From Bauldia litoralis (GTDB taxonomy: Bacteria > Pseudomonadota > Alphaproteobacteria > Rhizobiales > Kaistiaceae), in contig NZ_FMXQ01000002.1 of NCBI RefSeq assembly GCF_900104485.1, forward strand, positions 124,001-188,000: 64,000 nt of DNA, written 5' to 3'. The translations under genes and the position numbers were made by a program. Positions 58,607 to 64,000 of the stretch are shown here, piece by piece (position 1 is the first letter of the stretch; the number at the start of each line of letters is the position of its first letter). The notes beneath the pieces are model-generated. The model made no database searches, was not told the DNA's origin, and saw only the letters and a program-made list of their open reading frames with translations.

Positions 58607-59752
58607 ATGGAGTCTCTCGGCTTTCTCGGAAGTTTCGGTTCGACGGCCCTCGGCTATGTCGTGCCGTTCCTGTTTGTCCTGACGATCGTCGTCTTCGTTC
58701 ACGAACTCGGCCATTTCCTCGCCGCTCGCTGGTGTGGCGTCGGCGTTCGGGTCTTTTCGGTCGGTTTCGGCCCCGAACTCTTCGGCTTCTACGACCGCCG
58801 GGGCACCCGGTGGCGCCTGTCGATGATTCCGCTCGGCGGCTACGTCAAGTTCGTCGGTGACGAGAACGAGGCGAGCAAGACAGATGCCGAGGCTCTCGCC
58901 CGCATGGACGAAAGCGAGCGTAGCCGCGCGTTTGCCGCCAAGGGCGTGGGCGCGCGGGCAATCATCGTCGCCGCCGGCCCGATCGCCAATTTCGTCCTGG
59001 CGATCGCGATTTTCACGGCGATCTTCACGCTTTACGGTCGCCAGGTCACGACGCCGAGGATCGACGACGTCGTCGTCGGCAGCCCGGCGGAACGGGCGGG
59101 CTTCCAGGCCGGCGACATCATCATCGAGATCGACGGCGAGCCGATCGGCGACTTTTCGCAGTTGCAGCGGATCGTCAGCGTCAGCGCCGACACGCCGCTG
59201 GACTTCGTCGTCACCCGTGGCGACGAGACCGTGGCGCTGACAGCCACCCCGGAGCGCCAGGAGATTACGGATCGCTTCGGCAACAAGCACCGGGTCGGGA
59301 TCCTTGGCATCCAGCGGAATACGACCGGGGACGATATCACCGTCGAGGACTATTCGCCGCCCCAGGCACTGGGGCTGGCGGTTTCCGAAACCTGGTTCGT
59401 GACCGAGCGGACGCTGACCTACCTGTTCGCCGTGATTATCGGCAAGGAATCGGCCGATCAACTCGGAGGGCCACTCAGGGTTGCGGAAGTGTCAGCGCAG
59501 GTTGCGACGATCGGCTTCGTGGCGCTGATCAATCTGGCGGCAATCTTGTCCATCTCGATCGGGCTGATCAATCTCTTCCCGATCCCGATGCTCGATGGCG
59601 GCCATTTGCTGTTTTTCGCGGTTGAAGCAATTCGCGGGCGCCCCTTGAGCGAGAAAGCCCAGGATGTTGGTTTCCGAATTGGGTTCGCGGCCGTTCTGAT
59701 GTTAATGATTTTCGCAACATGGAACGATATTATTCATTTGAGTTCCTTGTGA
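58607..59752 (+). CDS. rseP: RIP metalloprotease RseP
   Basis: 381 residues. Site-2 protease: H-E-L-G-H at 32-36 in the first membrane helix, P-L-G-G-Y-V-K-F, one PDZ domain (about 125-205; E. coli RseP has two), and the third-ligand segment N-L-F-P-I-P-M-L-D-G-G-H-L. It cleaves anti-sigma factors or signal peptides within the inner membrane. It starts 15 bp after dxr and sits upstream of bamA, as usual. Confidence 0.96.
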   Translation: MESLGFLGSFGSTALGYVVPFLFVLTIVVFVHELGHFLAARWCGVGVRVFSVGFGPELFGFYDRRGTRWRLSMIPLGGYVKFVGDENEASKTDAEALARMDESERSRAFAAKGVGARAIIVAAGPIANFVLAIAIFTAIFTLYGRQVTTPRIDDVVVGSPAERAGFQAGDIIIEIDGEPIGDFSQLQRIVSVSADTPLDFVVTRGDETVALTATPERQEITDRFGNKHRVGILGIQRNTTGDDITVEDYSPPQALGLAVSETWFVTERTLTYLFAVIIGKESADQLGGPLRVAEVSAQVATIGFVALINLAAILSISIGLINLFPIPMLDGGHLLFFAVEAIRGRPLSEKAQDVGFRIGFAAVLMLMIFATWNDIIHLSSL

Positions 59753-59932
59753 AAAAGGGCTTCGATGCGTGTCGTCGGAGCAACGCTAAGGCAGATTCGG
59801 CGGCCAGGCTTGGGGGCAGGGTTGCGTGCGTATCAAAAGGCTGTAAATCTCGCGGCCGAATGTTGGGGCAAGCCGAATCTGGGTAGCGTTCGACGGGACT
59901 GGGCGCTGGGAGCACGGGGTTTTTCTAACCAA

Positions 59933-62239
59933 ATGAATTCATTGATGTATTTAGTACGAAAGATGGCCGTTGCCCTGGTCCTTTCGCTGGTTGCGTTGGG
60001 GGGCATGAACGCGACCGGGTTGGGGCCGTCGAGCGCCGAGGCCGCGGTCGTGTCCGGCATCACCGTGCGGGGCAATACCCGTGTCGATGCGGAAACCGTC
60101 CGCAGCTACGTCCTCATTGTGCCCGGCAAGTCCTTCTCCAATGCCGATATCGACGAATCCGTTAAGGCCCTCTACGGCACTGGGCTCTTTTCGGACGTCA
60201 ACATCTCGATTGGCGGCAGTCAGTTGGTCGTCGTCGTTGTCGAGAACCAGGTGGTGAATTCGGTCATCATCAAGGGCAACAAGAAGATCAAGAATGACGA
60301 ACTCCTCCGATTGCTGCAGACGGAAACGCGCGGCGTCGTGACGGAGGCCAAGCTGCAGGGCGATGTGCAGCGGATGATGGACTACTATTCCAGCCAGGGA
60401 CGGAGTGCCGCTTCGATCGATTACGAGGTGACGGAACTCGACGGAAATCGGGTGAATGTCGTCTTCATCATCGACGAGGGCGACAGGACCGCCATTGGCC
60501 GGATTACCTTTGTCGGTAACGATGCATTCTCCGAGTCGCGCCTGCGCAGCGTCATCAACTCGCGCAAACGCAGTGTCTTCACGCTGCTGAACCGCAAGGA
60601 TGTATTCAACGAGGCGAAGCTTGCCGCCGATCAGGAAGCCCTGCGTCGCTTCTACATGAGCCACGGCTACGCCGACTTCCGCGTCATCTCTGCAGACTGG
60701 GATTTCGACGAGGCCAGCGGTCGCTATTCCGTCGTGTTCACGCTCGATGAGGGCAACCTCTACCGGTATTCGTCGATCGACATCGACTCGACCATCCCGG
60801 GCGTCGATACCCGCACCCTGACGCGGCACATCGACACCAAGCCGGGCCGGATTTTCGACTCCAACGATGTCGAGGCGTCGGTCGAGAACCTGACGATTGC
60901 CCTTTCGCGCGCCGGCTACACCTTCGTGCAGGTCCGGCCGCGCGGCGACCGTGATTATGCGAACAACACCATCTCGATCACCTACTTGATCGACGAGGGT
61001 CCGCGGATCTACGTCGAGCGGATCGAAATTCTCGGCAATACCAAGACCCGCGACTACGTCATTCGTCGGGAATTCGATATCGCCGAAGGTGACCCATACA
61101 ATCGGGTGCTGATTGATCGGGCCGAGCGGCAACTGCGTGACCTTGGCTTCTTCAAGTCGGTCGAGATCGTGACCGAGCCGGGCTCGGCGCCTGACAAGGT
61201 GATCGTGGTCGTCCGCGTTGACGAAGAGTCGACCGGTGAGTTCTCGATCGGTGCCGGTGTGTCGACGACCGGCTTGGTTGCCGAAATCTCGCTGGACGAA
61301 CGGAACTTCCTTGGTCGCGGGCAACACCTTCGTGTCGCCGTCGGCTTCGGGTCCGATCAGCAGAACTATACGGTTTCCTTCACGGACCCGTACTTCCTTG
61401 GCTATAACGTCTCGGCTGGTGTCGACGCCTACAAGACGGTGCAGAACCGGTCGTCCTATCGGCCATACCAGAGTGACGTGATTGGCGGTGGCGTGCGCCT
61501 CGGCCTGCCGATTACCGATGACCTGCGGCTGAACCTGAACTACACGCTCAGCCAGCAGACCATCACCCAGACCAAGAAGAGCACGGCCGCCTATTTCCCG
61601 AACGGCGTCTACCTGACGTCGGCCGCAGGCTACAATTTCACTTACTCGACGCTCGACAATTTCGGCGATCCGCGTGAGGGGATGTTCCTGAAGGTCGGGC
61701 AGGACTTCGCCGGACTGGGTGGCGACGTCCACTACATGAAGTCGTCCGGTGAGGCGCGTTACTACCAGACGCTGCTTCCGAATGCTGATGTGGTCGGCCT
61801 GGTGCGTGTCGCCGGTGGCAGCATCACCGGCCTTGGCGAGGACGTCCCGGTCTACGACAACTTCTTCCTTGGCGGCGAGACGATCCGCGGCTTTGCCAAC
61901 TACGGGTATGGCCCGGTTGACATCGCGACCGGCACGCATGTCGGCGGCAAGAACTACTGGGTTGCCAACGCCGAGATTCAGTTCCCCTTCCCGGGCATTT
62001 CGCCAGACTTCGGTTTCCGTGGCGCCGTCTTCGCCGACGCGGGTAACCTTCTGGATGTCGATGTGCCGAAGGGCGCGGGGCCGGTGGGTGAAGCCAACCA
62101 GATCCGGTCGTCGGTTGGTGGTTCTATTCTCTGGTCCTCGCCGATCGGAACGCTTCGGGCAGACTTTGCGTATGTCCTGACCAAAGCGGCTACCGACGAG
62201 GAACAGTGGTTCCGGTTCAGCGCCGGCAGGAAATTTTGA
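59933..62239 (+). CDS. bamA: Outer membrane protein assembly factor BamA
   Basis: About 768 residues from ATG 59933, which places a signal peptide at the N-terminus (cleavage near S-A-E-A-A). An ATG at 59765 would add 56 residues without BamA character; ATG 59945 is a third choice. Five POTRA domains (V-S-G-I-T-V-R-G-N-T-R-V onwards) precede a 16-strand barrel that ends W-F-R-F-S-A-G-R-K-F, with the terminal aromatic needed for insertion, and the conserved V/I-R-G-F motif appears as I-R-G-F. It inserts beta-barrel proteins into the outer membrane. Confidence 0.95.
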   Translation: MNSLMYLVRKMAVALVLSLVALGGMNATGLGPSSAEAAVVSGITVRGNTRVDAETVRSYVLIVPGKSFSNADIDESVKALYGTGLFSDVNISIGGSQLVVVVVENQVVNSVIIKGNKKIKNDELLRLLQTETRGVVTEAKLQGDVQRMMDYYSSQGRSAASIDYEVTELDGNRVNVVFIIDEGDRTAIGRITFVGNDAFSESRLRSVINSRKRSVFTLLNRKDVFNEAKLAADQEALRRFYMSHGYADFRVISADWDFDEASGRYSVVFTLDEGNLYRYSSIDIDSTIPGVDTRTLTRHIDTKPGRIFDSNDVEASVENLTIALSRAGYTFVQVRPRGDRDYANNTISITYLIDEGPRIYVERIEILGNTKTRDYVIRREFDIAEGDPYNRVLIDRAERQLRDLGFFKSVEIVTEPGSAPDKVIVVVRVDEESTGEFSIGAGVSTTGLVAEISLDERNFLGRGQHLRVAVGFGSDQQNYTVSFTDPYFLGYNVSAGVDAYKTVQNRSSYRPYQSDVIGGGVRLGLPITDDLRLNLNYTLSQQTITQTKKSTAAYFPNGVYLTSAAGYNFTYSTLDNFGDPREGMFLKVGQDFAGLGGDVHYMKSSGEARYYQTLLPNADVVGLVRVAGGSITGLGEDVPVYDNFFLGGETIRGFANYGYGPVDIATGTHVGGKNYWVANAEIQFPFPGISPDFGFRGAVFADAGNLLDVDVPKGAGPVGEANQIRSSVGGSILWSSPIGTLRADFAYVLTKAATDEEQWFRFSAGRKF

Positions 62240-62256
62240 TCCACGGGAATTCGGTT

Positions 62257-62289
62257 AAGGGGTCGCCGGCTTATCGGCGGCCCCTTTTT
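62257..62289 (+). terminator. Intrinsic terminator after bamA
   Basis: The 10-bp stem GGGGTCGCCG / CGGCGGCCCC (one T-G pair), extendable by two A-T pairs, has a GCTTAT loop and five T. It lies between bamA and lpxD and would limit readthrough into the lipid A genes, which may need another promoter or depend on leakage. Confidence 0.85.
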
Positions 62290-62308
62290 CATTTTGGGCA
62301 CGGGTGAG

Positions 62309-63385
62309 ATGGATCCCGGTTTTTTCGACAAGCCGACACCAATCACCCTTGAGCGCATCGCGGTGGTGACGGGTGCCGTTATCGCGGATCCGACGCAGAC
62401 CGATCGTCTGGTGCATGGCGTCGCGCCGCTCGATCTCGCTGGTCCCGACGACGTAACCTACCTGGACAATCGCCGCCTCGCCGATGCATTGGCCGGAACC
62501 CGTGCCGCTGCCTGCTTCATCGCGGAGCGTGATGTCCTGCTGGCGCCGCAATCGACCGTGGTCCTCGTCACCGCCTCGCCGGACCGGGCGTTCGCGATCC
62601 TCACCGGTTATTTCTATCCCGCCTCCCTGCGGCCCATGCCGATCCAGGGCGACGACGGTGTATCGCCCGGGGCTCACATTGCCGACAGTGTCCGGCTCGA
62701 GGCCAACGTCACGGTTGAAGCCGGGGCCGTGGTCGGGCCGGGTGCGGAGATCGGCTCCGGAACCCTGATTGCCGCCGGAGCCGTCATCGGCGCCGGTGTG
62801 AAAATCGGGCGGGAGTGCTCGATCGGTCCCGGAGCCAGCCTCATCCACGCCCTGATCGGCAACCGGGTCGTGGCTCATCCGGGTGTCAGGGTCGGCCAGG
62901 ATGGCTTCGGCTATGTGCCGGGCTCGTCAGGCCATCTCAAGATCCCGCAGATCGGTCGGGTGATCATCCAGGACGACGTCGAGATAGGCGCCAATACGAC
63001 AATCGACCGCGGCAGCAACCGCGACACGATGATCGGCGAGGGGACCAAGATCGACAATCAGGTCCAGATCGGCCACAACGTCGTCATCGGCCGGCACTGT
63101 TTGATTGCGGGCAAGGTCGGAATCTCCGGCAGCGTCAGGATGGGAGATTTCGTCATGATCGGCGGGGGCGCCGGGATTCGGGATCACGTCGTTGTCGGCA
63201 ACGGGGTCAAGATCGCCGCCGCTGCCGCCGTGCATTCGAATGTACCCGACGGCGAGACATGGGCGGGCTATCCTGCGGTACAGATCGATCGGTTCTATCG
63301 GCAGATGAGGACATTGCAGCGTCTGGTGCGTGGCGAGAACGCACGTGGCTCCGCTGGCGCGAAGGATCGTGAAAATGACGAATGA
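62309..63385 (+). CDS. lpxD: UDP-3-O-(3-hydroxymyristoyl)glucosamine N-acyltransferase
   Basis: 358 residues from ATG 62309 (TTG 62294 is in frame). An N-terminal uridine-binding domain is followed by a left-handed beta-helix of hexapeptide repeats (about residues 110-300), with the catalytic-His context Q-I-G-H-N-V-V-I-G. Third step of lipid A synthesis. The stop overlaps fabZ by 11 bp. Confidence 0.97.
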   Translation: MDPGFFDKPTPITLERIAVVTGAVIADPTQTDRLVHGVAPLDLAGPDDVTYLDNRRLADALAGTRAAACFIAERDVLLAPQSTVVLVTASPDRAFAILTGYFYPASLRPMPIQGDDGVSPGAHIADSVRLEANVTVEAGAVVGPGAEIGSGTLIAAGAVIGAGVKIGRECSIGPGASLIHALIGNRVVAHPGVRVGQDGFGYVPGSSGHLKIPQIGRVIIQDDVEIGANTTIDRGSNRDTMIGEGTKIDNQVQIGHNVVIGRHCLIAGKVGISGSVRMGDFVMIGGGAGIRDHVVVGNGVKIAAAAAVHSNVPDGETWAGYPAVQIDRFYRQMRTLQRLVRGENARGSAGAKDRENDE

Positions 63386-63833
63386 TGCGAACGCGCTGGT
63401 GAACCTGGACATTCAGCAGATTTTCGAACTGCTGCCCCATCGGTATCCCTTCCTGATGGTCGACAGGATCATCGATATCGATGGCGACAACTCGGCCATT
63501 GGCATCAAGAACGTGACGGTCAACGAGCCGCATTTCGCTGGCCATTTTCCCGAGAAGCCGATCATGCCGGGGGTCCTGTTGATCGAGGGAATGGCGCAGA
63601 CTGCCGGGGCGATCTGCATCCTCTCCCGAGGCAAGGACAGCCCGAAGGTGGTCTACTTCATGACCATCGATCAGGCGAAGTTTCGTCGGCCGGTCTATCC
63701 GGGCGACAAGGTCGAGTATCACGTCAAGAAGATCCGTAACCGCAGCAACATCTGGAAGTTCGCGGCGGAAGCGATCGTCGACGGCAACAAGGTCGCCCAG
63801 GCGACGATCAGCGCGCTGATAGCGGACGAGTAA
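63375..63833 (+). CDS. fabZ: 3-hydroxyacyl-[acyl-carrier-protein] dehydratase FabZ
   Basis: 152 residues. Hot-dog fold with [13 protein letters not shown], the catalytic His in H-F-A-G-H-F-P and catalytic Glu in [12 protein letters not shown]. It dehydrates hydroxyacyl-ACP in fatty acid elongation and competes with LpxA for hydroxymyristoyl-ACP, hence the common lpxD-fabZ-lpxA order. GAAGGA lies 8 bp upstream of the ATG. Confidence 0.98.
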   Translation: MTNDANALVNLDIQQIFELLPHRYPFLMVDRIIDIDGDNSAIGIKNVTVNEPHFAGHFPEKPIMPGVLLIEGMAQTAGAICILSRGKDSPKVVYFMTIDQAKFRRPVYPGDKVEYHVKKIRNRSNIWKFAAEAIVDGNKVAQATISALIADE

Positions 63834-63841
63834 CCTCCCAT

Positions 63842-64000
63842 ATGGCAGAAATCCACCCCACGGCGATTGTCGCGGACGGTGCCCGTCTTGGCGCGAATGT
63901 CAGTATCGGTCCCTTCAGCATCGTTGGCGCCGACGTCGTTCTTGAGGATGACGTCGCTGTCCACGGACATGTCCTGATCGACGGGCACACGACCATCGGC
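63842..64000 (+). CDS. lpxA: UDP-N-acetylglucosamine acyltransferase (3' end missing)
   Basis: Only the first 53 codons are in the window. They read M-A-E-I-H-P-T-A-I-V-A-D-G-A-R-L-G and continue with hexapeptide repeats (V-S-I-G-P-F-S-I-V-G, V-L-I-D-G-H-T-T-I-G), the start of the LpxA left-handed beta-helix. It catalyses the first step of lipid A synthesis. It begins 8 bp after fabZ. Confidence 0.95.
   Translation, partial: MAEIHPTAIVADGARLGANVSIGPFSIVGADVVLEDDVAVHGHVLIDGHTTIG

Noticed and set aside
56975-59461. 828-codon open frame antisense to cdsA, dxr and rseP
   Set aside because: It lies wholly opposite three well-recognised genes; in such GC-rich DNA long antisense frames are common. 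Its product is Arg/Asp/Gly-rich with no family motif.
59765-59932. N-terminal extension of BamA from the earliest ATG
   Set aside because: It would bury the signal peptide 56 residues inside the protein; later ATGs give a normal exported precursor.
59951-61939. 662-codon open frame antisense to bamA
   Set aside because: Shadow of the bamA codon pattern; no ribosome-binding site or recognisable domain.

Overview
The window looks like a chromosomal segment of a GC-rich alphaproteobacterium, most likely of the order Hyphomicrobiales (Rhizobiales). The signs are two EipB/DUF1849 envelope proteins, a DUF1467 protein, the short form of prolyl-tRNA synthetase, a NuoE with a long C-terminal extension, a LexA box of the alphaproteobacterial direct-repeat type (GAAC-N7-GAAC), and the order rpsB-tsf-pyrH-frr-uppS-cdsA-dxr-rseP-bamA-lpxD-fabZ-lpxA. 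I cannot name the genus. No insertion sequence, prophage or CRISPR array is visible; nearly everything is core genome.

Region 1 (1-18.7 kb) is the most accessory part: a truncated TPR protein; a minus-strand HIT/GNAT pair; two EipB paralogues, each running tail-to-tail into an antisense neighbour (GDPD, and a WS/DGAT-like acyltransferase) with RidA between them; a large secreted RTX protein behind a CRP-like palindrome; an Lrp regulator divergent from a MgtC/DUF4010 membrane protein; a solitary propionyl-CoA carboxylase alpha subunit; a LacI regulator divergent from a sugar ABC binding protein and permease (ATPase absent); recO; and a second RTX protein.

Region 2 (18.8-24.6 kb) is the proteostasis block clpP-clpX-lon, followed by HU and the tRNA-Val and tRNA-Asp genes. 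Region 3 (24.8-40 kb) is a complete 14-gene nuo operon for complex I, with three small extra reading frames tiled into it (between nuoE/F, nuoI/J and nuoM/N). Region 4 (40-48.3 kb) continues with birA, RNase J, methylmalonyl-CoA epimerase and DUF1467. A 456-bp low-GC gap follows, with a terminator facing the minus strand. Then come proS, the LolC/LolD lipoprotein exporter, a lytic transglycosylase and DUF3147.

Region 5 (48.3-64 kb) opens with a promoter whose -35/-10 spacer is occupied by a GAAC-N7-GAAC LexA box. It drives a 32-codon single-span membrane microprotein and, 82 bp later, dnaE. Then comes rpsB, with a structured leader and a C-terminal domain also found fused to NuoE in this window, followed by translation, isoprenoid, phospholipid, outer-membrane-assembly and lipid A genes ending in a truncated lpxA.

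The most interesting items are the SOS-type microprotein ahead of dnaE, the helix-hairpin-helix domain shared by NuoE and ribosomal protein S2, the folded rpsB leader, the mini-ORFs that exactly fill gaps in the nuo operon, and the unexplained minus-strand terminator near 43.15 kb.
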